Positions 36,749 to 47,880 of a stretch of DNA of 64,000 nucleotides are shown here, piece after piece. The position numbers and the translations under genes are program-made. The notes beneath the pieces are model-generated. The model was not told where the DNA came from and did no database searches. It was given only the letters and a program-made list of their open reading frames with translations. Position 1 is the first letter of the stretch; each line of letters starts with the position of its first letter. Source of the DNA: Jacaranda mimosifolia (Eukaryota; Streptophyta; Magnoliopsida; Lamiales; Bignoniaceae); NCBI GenBank assembly GCA_018894105.1, contig CM032119.1, positions 12,293,246-12,357,245 on the forward strand. Reading direction: 5' to 3'.

Positions 36749-37335
36749 AGGTGAGTCATTTGAATGATGCAGATGAAAAACCTTGGCACTGCTGAATATA
36801 TCTTGCCATACTGTTGATATCAGTACTCTATCCAGTCTTTCCCATAATCTCTTGTTAGTCCATGTAAATTGCTTTTCAACAAAACCTGCATCCAACAACC
36901 CTCAATCTTGAATTATCTAACTAAATTATTCCATATATTTCATCCCTAGAATTGCACCTTCTTGCTTTTCAGACATATTAAGAATTGTATTAAAATCACT
37001 GGCCACAATCTATGGTTTTTCAGTTGCAACTACACGCAATCCATCCCATAATGATCTCATCACAGTATTTGTGCATTTAGCATACACAAAACTACCAAAT
37101 ACAAGTACAAGAAGCAGATTAGATAGAATCTTGACATATAAAAACTGACTATGATTAACTAATACCTCTACCTCAAAATCCCTATCATAAAAGCATCATA
37201 TCTTATTTGAAACATTTGCAAAACCCTATCACCAATATTTTAAATTTATTTTTCTTTCTCAATTTATGCAAATAATTTTGAGTCTTAGAATTCTTAACTC
37301 CATGTATATTCCATATCATCAAATTCATTGGAAAC
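36749..37335 (-). pseudogene. LINE ORF2 endonuclease (APE-type), N-terminal part
   Basis: The ORF2 start is visible near 37330 (MIWNIHGVKNSKTQNYL). The later frame 36898-36680 shows F-EKQFTWTN, then LWERLDRVLIS and HHSNDSPF, corresponding to the FTW-N, LDR-L and SDH-PL motifs of plant LINE APE endonucleases. SNDSP replaces the usual SDHSP, so the catalytic histidine seems changed. The frame then runs into the CACTA terminus at 36748. Confidence 0.82.
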
Positions 37336-37339
37336 ATAT

Positions 37340-39001
37340 TAATTGATGAGCTTGAAATCTGAAGTTGACCTTGACAAACTCCCCGTTTGAACTCTATGAG
37401 TTACCATCTGCCTCATTTTCTACCTATCAACTATTTGATAATTTGTCCTTTCATTTCCAATAAAATTTCTTTTCCTACTCTTACTCCTAACTTCCTTAAT
37501 GGTTTCATTATCATTCTCATTTTCATATTCTGACTAGGATGGCTGATAAGAATTGTTTGAAGTATGCTCCTGGTTACTAACATATTTGACATAGTTCCTG
37601 GACTATCTTTTCCTGGTGATTTAGAATTAGCATTTGATCCACAATGATTGGAATCATCACCACCTACTCTATTTTCTCCACAGATTAATTGTTTATCTAG
37701 AGACACATTAACAGCAAACCCTCTATCATTAGGGTTCTGACAAACGTTGGCTTGATGAACATATTGTTGAACCTCAACTACATGTTCTGGTAATGCTTGT
37801 ATATTCTCCTCTTTTTTTTTTCAGTTTCCCTCCTAGTGCCTCAAAATCAACTTTTTCTACTATATCTAAAATATCTCCTTGGACATGGCTTGGTCCAGGA
37901 CAAAGATTATCATCATTCAACAAATCTTCTCTTTCTTTATTCAATAATGAACTAACTAGAGTATTATAAAAAATAATTACCTTTCCTTTATCTTTATAGT
38001 TATCATCTCTTACCTACTCATTCATTTTTTGCATCATCTGATTATCAACTTCATCTGATTTACCTTCTTAAGTTGTATCTATTTGTTTTTGTCTCTGAGC
38101 ATTTAAGTTATCTCAAAGATCACCCTAAGACACCTTTTCTACTTGCTTCTAATATTGTTTTTTGTTAGGATTTTCATAGTAAATATCCACAGCATGTCTA
38201 ATATGTCGACAAACGATACAGTATTTAGGACAATTTTCATAAACAACTCTTTGTAATTTCATTGATGAATTCTATCCAAGCCAAATCTCAGTGTCCCTTA
38301 GAGCAGTCAGGTGAACTTCTACATAACCGTAACTACACTAAGCCTCATTTTATCAATAGTAGGTCCATCCATTCTTAGTGGTTTTCTGATCAATCCAACT
38401 ATTGCAAATACGCATGTTTATGAAATAAATGGATTGCTAAATTCGAAAATTGAATCCATATTGGAGTTATTGGTGATTCCATCTTAAGATCAAAATCTGG
38501 GGTCCATTTCAAAATTCACATAGGAAATCCATCAAAAATCCATTCTCTTCTCATACATAATCTCGTGTGATGTTCATCATTCATTAGATGAATCAACACA
38601 TGTTTCATATCCAAAACACCAATTTCATGTGATCCCTTCAACCCTGACTTTGCAAATCTAGTGTGAAGATGGAAGAATATAGGAAAGTCGTGCAGAAACT
38701 TTCCAATCAATACATGTTTGTATGGTTCAATCAATATTGATATTTCCATTTTCAAAAATCTAATTACCTTAGTGTAATGAGTTCTTATCTAGTTGAATAT
38801 TTTTAAGGGTTGAGAATCAAAAGATATCTTCAAAGAACGAGGGTAATCTTGAAAAATGGCAGTAGCTAACAACGAGATGACATTGGTGAAGGTTTTCCTA
38901 ACCAGCGGCGATAGTTGTGTCGCCAAGTCTGGCGACTTTTTGGCCGTGGCATCATAGTTGCCTTTAAAATCGCCAGAGGGGGAGAAAGCATTCATCATCA
39001 T
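37340..39001 (-). pseudogene. LINE ORF1 (DUF4283 and zinc-knuckle, nucleic-acid-binding)
   Basis: 38755-38516 contains a LIGKFLHDFPIFF start, GLKGSHEIGVLDMKHVLIHL and a WIFDGFP end, the hallmark of the DUF4283 domain in plant LINE ORF1. Further on, near 38240-38195, a C...YCIVCRHI segment resembles the zinc-knuckle that follows. 37706-37431 is a hydrophilic tail. Several stops separate the pieces. ORF1 proteins of LINEs bind RNA and accompany the transcript to its target. Confidence 0.8.
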
Positions 39002-39639
39002 CCCCTAATTGTTTTTGTTGATTGTTGTCATTTAAATTTTGTAATTATTTATTTTCATTTAATATATTCAGAACCCATTCCAAGTATGAACTATAAAAAA
39101 AAAAAAAGTTGAACAAGGGATAAGTTTTGTTCTTGTTTTATATGAACCTTTTAAATCTTTAACCCTTATTTAGGTTTTCTTCAATTATCATGAAATGAAA
39201 GTGATATAAGGTGTCAAGATTTGGCACTACCTTATTTTGATAGTACCACTTATTGCATTGAATCTAGAAACATAATGTTCATGCGATGAAATTATCATGA
39301 AGACTTGTGTTTCCTCTACATTGGAATTTGGAAATAACTCATTTTTGTGGAATGTAATTCTTTATGGCTTCGAATTAGGGTTGTAGAAAAGTTTGCTGCT
39401 AGTTTTGACAAGTGAATTAGCTGGTTTATACCAATGTGAATACTTGTTTGGTTTGTACCAATGTGAATAAGTTCATGCTTATTTTTTGGGAAAGGTTAAT
39501 AATGATAAAATTTAGATCTCTATAGGACTAGCTTTCTATATATGGTTGTAACAATTAATTAAGCCCCTTGTGGATTTAACTTAATTTATTATTTCTTTTT
39601 TGCAAATTTTATAATGGTGGCATCTTATAGTTAATCCAG

Positions 39640-40690
39640 CCAACATATATCTCTCGATAGTGATAGAAATGAAGAAGTGAGTACTATACCTAGAGTTACA
39701 AAAAGAAAACTTTCAATCGTATGGCAACATTTTACAACGGTCAGGGGTATAAATGGTATTGTGCATGCTAAATGCAACTACTGTGAAAAACTTTTATTTG
39801 TTAATACTACTGAAACAAAACACTTACAGAATGCATGTTTAAATTCAAGTTAGATTCTAGAAACAATTTTGGTGGAAGTCCTAGGAGCAAATTCATATTT
39901 GACCATGTCAAAAGTCAAAAGGATTTTGACATTGCATTCATAAAACACAAATATCCCTTCAATATAAGTGAGCATGAATATTTTGAAAAGTTTTTGAATG
40001 GTCTAAATTTGAATTACAAGCTTCGTTGTAGAAAAACCATTAGAAGTGATGTGATTGAAGTATATGAAGAGGAAAAAGTGAAAGTTTACAAATTATTAGA
40101 TGGACTAAGATGTCTTTGGCTATAGATTACTCACATGTTGATATTATTGTTTGGTAGCACACTTTATTGATGACAATTGGAAGTTGCAAAAGAAAATTCT
40201 TGCATTTAGAAAGATTTCGTATCCAAATGATGGTGAAGCTTTAATTAACTTCATAAAAGAAATGATTCTAGAATGGAATTTGGAAAAGAAGTTGCTTTCA
40301 ATAGTTGTTGATGATGCTCAGCTAATAATGCTATAGGTAGAAGATTAAAAAATTGGCTTGTTTGTGATTCATTAACTGCTTGTGATGGGGATTTGTTACA
40401 TTTGAGATGTAGCACACATATTAAATTTGGTTGTACAAGATGGATAGAGTTAAATTAAGGGACTAACTGATAAAATTCGTGAAACTGTAAAATATTTGAA
40501 CAAGTGTCTAGCTGCAACTCAAAAGTTTGACACTATATTAAACTAGTGTAACTTATAGGGTAAGAGACAAGTGGCCATGGATGTGCTTAATAGGTGGAAC
40601 TCAATTTATGAGTCACTTGCGATGGCATTACAATTAAAGGAAGCATTTTTGGCACTACTATTGAGCTAGGGCCCATGCAATTGCACCCCA
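39640..40690 (+). pseudogene. hAT-family transposase gene, broken
   Basis: About 39700-39840 encodes a BED zinc finger (SIVWQHFTTV...HAKCNYCEKLL...TKHLQNAC). The frames 39835-40125 (HKYPFNISEHEYFEKFLNGL, then VYEEEKVKVYKLL) and 40151-40336 (AHFIDDNWKLQKKIL, then GEALINFI, then WNLEKKLLSIVVDDA) are the known RNase-H-like core segments of plant hAT transposases. A later stretch to about 40660 (LLHLRCSTHI, then DVLNRWNSIYESL) completes the usual order up to the C-terminal dimerisation region, which is missing. Frameshifts and stops separate the frames. No terminal repeats were identified. Confidence 0.88.
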
Positions 40691-42373
40691 GCACAACAAG
40701 CATAATTAAAAAATATATAGAGAGAGAAGGACAAAGATAAAAGAAAAAGGGCATACTAAAGCAAAATGATGACAGAATTGTGTTATATCTCTAGGCATTT
40801 ATTATTTAGGAAGGTCTATTTTATTGATTTGAGATACTGGAATTAGCTAGATTATTTATTGAATAATTCATATTGAGTGGTTGTTTATTTGAGATTATTT
40901 GATAAGTAATTGATTGATTATTGGGGTGAAGTGGTGGATATTTGGATGCCAATTAAATTAAATCTTTGGATGTTGATTTGTTGATTAAAATTTTTTGATT
41001 CTTTTTTTCGGTATTATTGGGAATAATTTTGTTTGGAGTTGATTCCCACCACTACCACATCCCTACTTTGATTCTGCAATTGCACCCCCAGTCATCGATT
41101 GATCAAAGCATATTTTCTTTTTTTATTTACTTTTATTTTTATTTTTATGATTATTCATATGAGTATCTCTTATTTTCTTCTTATTTTCTTGCTTTATCTA
41201 TCACGACAGTATAAGTACTTTGAGGGCAAAGTACCCCTCAGGTTTGGAGGGGTACTCTGCGCATCAGCTCTTAGTCCTTTGTTTTTCGTTATGTTTTGTT
41301 ATTTTGGTTATGATTAGTTAGTAATTAAGTCAATGTTTTGCATGTACAAAAAATTAATCTTCTTGAATCAATGAAGATTTTACATCTATAATTTTGTGTT
41401 TCATGGAAAATTATAACTATAACTGTATGATGATAGAATTGTGTACTTTGAGTAGAAGCAATGCTAGGATGACATTCCCTATTTTTTAAACTTAGTTTCT
41501 TGCTTTTAGTTATTGGTTTGATTTAGAGGACATTTATGTACGAGTAACATAAATAATACTTTAAACTCTATAATTTGTTTGATTCTTTATCAAGGCGAAA
41601 TCCTAGAAAACACTTAAGTAAAGAAAATGACTTAGGCCATTGTTGGCTCATTTGAGCCTTTCAAGCTTACCAAAAGATATTATATCCCTAAGGTCCCCTT
41701 GAGCCTATTTTAAGTATCCTTTTTACTTGGCAACTAACTCAACTACTAGCCTAAACACATGATCTCACCAAGTAAATTCCACATTACTTGTTACCATTAT
41801 TTGAAAAACTTATAAAGACGGGAATAAACAGTACAGTGCCCATGAATTTTAGGAAAGTTTAAGGAAGCAAAAACAAGACGAAGTCAACGAATTACATCCT
41901 CAAGAGCTAAAACCATCTTTTGAATTTGGTGGGCCCTAGTCAAGTTGGACCTTGCCTGGAAAATGAAAGATAAATGGGCTTAAAATGAAAAAATTCTAAT
42001 ACAAAAATTAAAAGGCACATCACGTCTCAATTTTTTATTAGCATAATATAAAAACATTATTGATGTAATTTAATCCCTCATCATCTAATATTTTCTTTAA
42101 CATAATATATGTTTCTTATTTATTCACACGCACACGCGCACTTCTATATGAGAGACTTATACTATTAGACCACAAAGTGCTCCACAGACACAATGCATAT
42201 AATTAAGAATTAATATTTCGTCAAACCAAATAGTCCCTTCATTATGTTCAACAAGCAGCACCATAGCAAGATAGAGACGGAATTCAGAAGTGAAGACAAC
42301 AATTTAAATAAGAAAACCAAACCAGACCAAAGAGAGTGGTGGCTATACATATATTATAATTATTTTGGCTTTC
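40690..42373. other. Intergenic between the hAT relic and MGL
   Basis: No supported gene. A 14-bp direct repeat (TGCAATTGCACCCC) at 40676-40689 and 41075-41088 brackets 385 bp that could be a small insertion. A 10-bp stem with a 7-nt loop lies at 41230-41256. The last few hundred bases left of 42373 should include the MGL 3' UTR. Confidence 0.4.
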
Positions 42374-44610
42374 CTACATCTTCTGGACCCAGCTTGAATC
42401 CATTCGGGACAATGCCTTCTCAAACTGGCTCCACTTCTGCTCCAGTGTGCCGCTATACCCGATCGACATTCTAATGAGCCCCGGCGAAATGCCCGCCAAT
42501 GCTTTCTCTTCGTCATTCATCTCACTACTTGTGCTACTCCCCGAGCAGGACATTAGGGTCTCGTAGTAGCCCAAGCTAACAGCCATCAACCCGAACTGCG
42601 TGCAATTCTGCAGAAGATTCATCAGACGGTTGGCATTTTCCTCAGTTTCCACATCCACGCACAAAATTCCACCATAACCATAGTCTTTATTCGCGAGGGA
42701 GTTGATAAGGGCATGATCGGGATGATCTTCAAGGCCTGGGTAGATAACTTTCAAGCCCAGCTTTTTCATCCTGGTGGCGAATACCAAGGCCCGTTCGCAA
42801 TGCTCCCTCATCCTGAGGCCCAAGTGTGGGAGCCTCTCAGAGAGTTCGAAGGCCACTTTGGGGTTCATGGTTGGACCCAACAGCATCAAAGCCCCTTGAT
42901 GAAGATCCATCATGGAATTCACCAGACTTGCTGGTCCGCATACTGCACCTGGAGTTCAGAAACAACAAAAAGCATACGGATATTTTAATCATCATCATTT
43001 GAGAAAAGCGACGGATCCCAAGAATCCAACTTTAGAATATTAAATAATGCCTGGGCAGAAGTGGGAATAATGTGTTGTCCTATTGTATTGCTCATCTCAT
43101 ATGGGCATCACTTTGTGAGACAGTACCGGCAAGCCCATCAGTGTACCACATCCACATGCCCGTCAATTTGTTAGGCCGGGGTTGTTTGGACGGCTTTTTA
43201 AAAGGCATTTTTTTTCCCCAAATCTCGTTGCTTGAAAATTAGAAATCATTTTCTCATACATATTTTGATGTAAAAAATATTATTTATTTTTCTTTCAACA
43301 TCCTACTACCACATAAACTAAACAAAATTAAATCTAACATAAAATACTCATAAATTAGTCCAAAATAATCAAAATATACATATAATTCTAAAACGTATAC
43401 ATCTTTTTATGCATAAAAATTATAAACTTAATAAAAAAAAATTATCTGTCTACCTCCTCTACTTAATTTTTTTAAATAAATTACCCAAATATATTTTTAT
43501 TTGTTAAAAAAAAATCAAAAACTATTTTTTCACATTTTAGAAATATTAAAAAGTGAAAATTGAAATGAAATAAAACCAAGCACACCTTACATTTCCATCA
43601 ACACCTTATTTTTTGGATGTATTCTATCAACAAAGAAACCACAATCAAAACATACACCGCACACGTAGCAACTAAACGCACCTAGAAAGCTGACACTTAC
43701 ATCACGTGAAAATTTATAAATTTATTATACTAAAATTAATTTGCCAGCAGCATTAGTGTCCAAAACAGTAAATCATAAAAAGTAACCGGACAAAAATCGT
43801 GAGCAATAACAAACCTGCGATGATATCGGCCCCACCGCTGATGTACTTAGAAATGCTGTGGACCACCACGTCGGCCCCGAGCCTCGCCGGCGACAACACC
43901 ATCGGAGCGAACGTATTATCCACCACCACCGTCACCCCCCTGTCGTGCGCCATCCTGCAAAGCTCCGGCACGTTCGCCACCGTCAGCGTCGGATTGGACA
44001 TGGCCTCAAAATACAGCACCTGCGTCCTCCCTTCCACGATTTCCCGCCTGACCATCTCGTGATCCCTGATATCCACAAACGATGTCGTTATGTTGCACGC
44101 ACGAGGCAAGAAGTGTGTGAGGAGTGCGTGGGTGCCTCCATAGAGCGTGCGGGAGGCCACCACGTGCCCGCCGGAGCTGCATAATTGGAGGAGGACGGAA
44201 GAGATGGCCGACATGCCTGAAGCGGTGCAGTAGGCGGCCTCGGTGCCTTCTAAGGCGGCCATGAGGCGGCTGAGATTGAGAACGGTGGGATTGAAGTGGC
44301 GGCTGTAAATAAAAAAATCGCGGTCGGGGCCTAGTTCTCCGGCGAACATCCGCCGCATGGTTTCGGGTTCCATGACGGTGAAGGTGGCGGAGGCCTCGAT
44401 GGACATGTTAACTCCACCGTGCTCGCCGAACTCGTGGCGGGCATTGGCCAGGGCCGCCGCCGGATCCTCGGCGTGCGGCGGCAGGGTATTCTTGTTCATT
44501 ATTTGTTGCTTCTTGGCTGCGGCAAATTGATCCCACTGATCATTGGACGGCTCTGATCGTTTCTTGCTGGGCTTGTTAACCACATCGCTGCTGAAGGTTG
44601 CGTCCGCCAT
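42374..44610 (-). CDS. MGL: Methionine gamma-lyase, two exons (join 42374-42948, 43815-44610, minus)
   Basis: The predicted protein is 456 residues, close to the length of Arabidopsis MGL. It is a PLP-dependent Cys/Met-metabolism enzyme that splits L-methionine into methanethiol, 2-oxobutyrate and ammonia in the cytosol; the 2-oxobutyrate can feed isoleucine synthesis. Visible motifs are YSRHFNPT (Tyr102), the SGM loop (131-133), YGGT (157-160), the PLP-ring aspartate in DNTFAP (Asp231) and the Schiff-base lysine in SISKYISGG (Lys255). At the position where bacterial enzymes have the reactive cysteine there is glycine, as in other plant copies. The C-terminal half has SLGYYETLMSCSGSSTSSE and SPGLIRMSIGYSGTLEQKW. 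The Met at 44608-44610 gives the expected N-terminus. The intron (43814-42949, 866 bp) has GT at 43814-43813 and AG before 42948, and joins ADIIAG to AVCGP in frame. No defect is seen; it is probably functional. Confidence 0.96.
43174..43586. mobile_element. Tourist-like MITE in the MGL intron
   Basis: The ends GGCCGGGGTTGTTTGG and, inverted, GGTGTGCTTGGTTTTA are flanked by TTA at 43171-43173 and 43587-43589, the PIF/Harbinger target. The 413-bp interior is AT-rich and non-coding. It makes up about half of the intron. Confidence 0.65.
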
Positions 44611-44707
44611 TTTTGCGTGTGTATGTTTGTGGTTGTAATTTTTGTACGAGTAATTGGAGAGGTATAGAAGGGAGTGGATGAGGGATTGAGAGGGTTAGAG
44701 ATGTGTG

Positions 44708-44715
44708 TTTATAAA
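44708..44715 (-). promoter_or_regulatory. TATA box of MGL
   Basis: TTTATAAA on the minus strand, about 98 bp upstream of the MGL start codon, is followed by a pyrimidine-rich leader typical of plant genes. The spacing would give a 5' UTR of about 60-70 nt. Confidence 0.7.
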
Positions 44716-45534
44716 GGGGGAGGAGAGGAAATAAGATGGTAAGAGGGAAGGGTTGTACTGATCTAACTTGCACATTTTTACTTGCTCAATATGATGGGTC
44801 TCCCATATCCACACTTTTTTGGAAACTTTTTCAATTTACTAGGAAAAAAAAATGTTATTATAATTGAGGTTAATAGAACCTGGACGCATTCCCAACAAAA
44901 TCCATGAATAATCTAGACGATTATGAATCCTTAAAATTTAAAATTTGATTTGATAAATATAAATGTATAAATGCTGCTGCTGCATCTATACTAATTTAAA
45001 TTCAATCTGACCACAATTACTCTTCCTAGAGCATGTATCAACTACAAAATAAATATAAATTCAAATAGTCTTATAATAAAAAAAACAATGTGTATGGTAT
45101 GGGCCAAATGCTAATTTAAATTTAATTTGACCACAAATACTCTTTTCATAGCATGAAGCTTAAGCTTACCATCAACTCAACTCTTAAATTCCGTTAATAT
45201 TTTTTGGTTCAATGATACTAATTCACTCTAAAATGTGATTTCATAAATTTGAACCTGATAAATTCCTAGCGAGCATATGTTTTAAAAAAATAAATAAATA
45301 ACCCAACTCTTTAACCCGTCCGTCATACATCCGTGATTCTCCGTTAGATGCACTGCGGTCATTTAAAGTCAGATTCTGGAATAAAAAAAACGAAGAGGAG
45401 AAGAAAGAGAAAAAAGTCTGATTCCGGAATCTGGTCTCCATTATTTCTAGGCAGTCTACTGCAGATAATAAATAATAATGAAAAAAAACGGAAAAAAGAA
45501 AAAATAACGACAACATCAACTATGAAATTATCAT
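44716..45534 (-). promoter_or_regulatory. MGL upstream region
   Basis: AT-rich sequence upstream of MGL without supported coding sequence. Two similar stretches (about 44990-45020 and 45110-45150, sharing CTAATTTAAATT-AAT-TGACCACAA-TACTCTT) form a small direct repeat about 118 bp apart. I see no specific binding site I could defend. Confidence 0.4.
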
Positions 45535-45900
45535 ACTTTGGTTATGTTTGTTATGTTTTTTGTTTAATTTTATTATATATTTATTATGTATTTTGGAAGA
45601 ATGAATTATTAGATTATGTGAAAGTTATTTTTTTGGTATGTTTATTTATATTTTTGGGAAGATATTTTTTGATATAACAGTCAAATCAATATTTTTTTAT
45701 TGGGTTTTGAGGGTGAAAATGAAATTGAGTGATTTTTTTAATGTTAAAATAATAATAAAATATATATGATGTATATATATAATACATATATGTATATATT
45801 AGAGAATGTGCATTTTGGAGGAAAAATAAAAATATGTTTGATTATGTTTTTTCAAAATAATATTATTTTGGAATATAATTAAACAAAGCCTTTGTTTTTT
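45535..45900. mobile_element. MITE family member, copy A
   Basis: The left part (TTTGGTTATGTTT...TTTAATTTTATTATATATTTATTATG) and the right end (AAACAAAGCC, inverted GGCTTTGTTT) match copy B at 46318-46650 along the whole length with small differences. No coding capacity. Confidence 0.7.
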
Positions 45901-46317
45901 TAGTTTTTCCATCTCTCAAGTAGAAAATAAGAATTGCATTTCCGGTCGAGATAAACAAGAATTACGTTTGTGAATATATGATTCAGGTCGAAAAATATTA
46001 CAGTAAAGTATGATTCTATATTTTCATATTTCGAATATTTCCACTATTAGATAATTAGCTTTAGGCTTTCCAGATTTCAAATCACATCAATCAAACTCTA
46101 ACTTTAACTACTTATTTTGAACTTCCATTATGGCCATCTGGTTTACAGATTTAGAATGCATGAATATATCTAATTAACCACATAATAAGTGGATTTACAT
46201 TTGTGAGGACATAAGATATTGTTCTATAATTTATAATATTTAAATAAAATGGCTTGGACTAATTTTTTTTTTATTATTCCAATAACTATAAAATTTTCAT
46301 TATTGAACTTATTTTAG

Positions 46318-46650
46318 TCATGTTTGGTTATGTTTTTTGTTTGATTTTATTATATGTTTATTATGTATTTTGGGAGAATAAATTATTAGAAAATGTAAAA
46401 GTTATTTTTTGATATATTTGTTTATATTTTGGATGAGATATTTTTTACTGTAACAATTAAATCAATACTTTTTTATTGAATTTTTGAAGTAAAAATGACA
46501 TTTAGTGATTATTTTAATGTTAGAATAATAATAAAATATAATATATATATATATTAAAGAATGTATATTTTAGAAGAAAAAAAATAAAAATATGTTTAAT
46601 TATATTTCCTCAAAATAATATTATTTCAGAAAACATAACCAAACAAAGCC
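46318..46650. mobile_element. MITE family member, copy B
   Basis: The left terminus CATGTTTGGTTATGTTTT and the inverted right terminus CTTTGTTTGGTTATGTTTT give a terminal inverted repeat of about 16 bp, the clearest of the three copies. The interior is colinear with copies A and C, including the AATAATAATAAAATATA stretch. Confidence 0.75.
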
Positions 46651-47420
46651 TTTCTTTTACCGGTACAGATCGCATGCGTCACAGAGCACTAATCCTGCTC
46701 ACGCTAATCATATCCAATTTAGTTTTCACTATTGGGATCTCAAATAAGTGGAGGATCTTTTGTCCACAAGTCAGCGTCGGCGGGCGGGGTTCTATTTTTT
46801 ATTTAAGATAGGACTGTGTTTCTAAAAGAATAAAGTATGAACTATTTATTATTATAAAAAAAAAAAACAATTGAGGAGTTCTTGCTTTGTTTGTTAGCAT
46901 TCTCTCAAAATAATTTTAACTTTCAAATTTTAAATAAATAAAAGATCACATTTCTCAATCTCACTTTTCAAAAGACACAAAATTATCTCCAAAATATGGC
47001 TTATAATTCACCCTAAAAAACCATTGCCCAATGAATTTATATACCAATCATTTCATCTATATATCACATTTAGAATTAATATTAAAATATTCATTTTACT
47101 CTACTAACCCAACAAAAAATGACTGATATGACATTTTTAATAAAATTTATTTCCTCACAAAATACTCTCTGAAAAAAAATAAAACAACAACAACTTTTTC
47201 CTAACATATTCTCCATCTATCATCCAAAGCAAAAACAAACAACCATCCATTCCCTTCATCCACGTCCCAAAACACCTTTCCCCAAAAAAAAATTCACAAT
47301 TCACCCAAAATGCAAACAAATATAAATACCTTGTTTGTGTGGTGAAATCAAATCCTATAGTCAAATTAATACATTTTAAATTCAAATCTCGCTAACACAA
47401 ATGTGAATCTATTTATATAG
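46651..47420. other. Intergenic between MITE copies
   Basis: No supported gene. Poly-A runs and short minus-strand frames only. Confidence 0.4.
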
Positions 47421-47664
47421 GTAGTGTTTGGATATGTTTTTTGTTTGATTTTACTATGTGTTTTGAGAGAATGAATGTTAAAAGAATTGCAGGAGAATGT
47501 GATTGATGTTTGGTTATATTTTTGGGAATAGTTAAAAAATGAGTCTTGAAAGTTTTAATATGTTTAGTTATGTTTTGAATAAGACATTTTATAGTGTAAA
47601 TGTCAAATCAATGCATTTGTGTTCGTGTTTGGGGTAAAATTTGAGTTTAATGATTTTTTTAAAT

Positions 47665-47698
<34 letters not shown>

Positions 47699-47880
47699 TA
47701 TATATATGGTGTGTATATATATATGTAGTGGGATAGAAAAATGGATGGGACATTTGTGATATTAGCCAAAAAGGGACATTTTGGGATCTAAAACAGTAGA
47801 AAGAAAAAAAAAATTGGCTGCCATGTTTGGGAATGTTTTCTTGAAACGACGGCGTTTCGGGGAAACGTTCCCAAACAAAA
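47421..47880. mobile_element. MITE family member, copy C, with expanded AAT tract and hairpin end
   Basis: The left part (GTGTTTGGATATGTTTTTTGTTTGATTTTA) and the middle (GTCAAATCAATGCATTTGTG) correspond to copies A and B. The AATAAT stretch has grown to a microsatellite at about 47670-47697. The right end differs from the other copies and consists of a 52-nt hairpin (47825-47876) ending in CCCAAACAAA. Confidence 0.6.
47825..47876. repeat. 24-bp-stem hairpin
   Basis: The left arm (47825-47848) starts GTTTGGGAA and ends GAAACG. The right arm (47853-47876), inverted, is identical except for four positions where T replaces C. In RNA all four would be G:U pairs, so the stem is fully paired around a 4-nt loop. 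Confidence 0.85.

Larger units (their letters stand above)
36749..39080 (-). mobile_element. 5' half of the LINE (ORF1 and endonuclease start), minus strand
   Basis: Leftward from about 39000 come ORF1 pieces with a DUF4283-like segment and a zinc-knuckle-like segment, then from about 37335 the start of ORF2 endonuclease. The segment ends at 36749, where the CACTA element interrupts it. The LINE 5' end was not located precisely; 39080 is an estimate. Confidence 0.8.

Noticed and set aside
41230..41256. 10-bp stem, 7-nt loop hairpin as a terminator or regulatory RNA
   Set aside because: Such stems occur by chance in a window of this size, and there is no associated gene.
43799..44184. Plus-strand open frames across MGL exon 1
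   Set aside because: They are mirror frames of the GC-rich MGL exon; the minus-strand protein is a clear methionine gamma-lyase.
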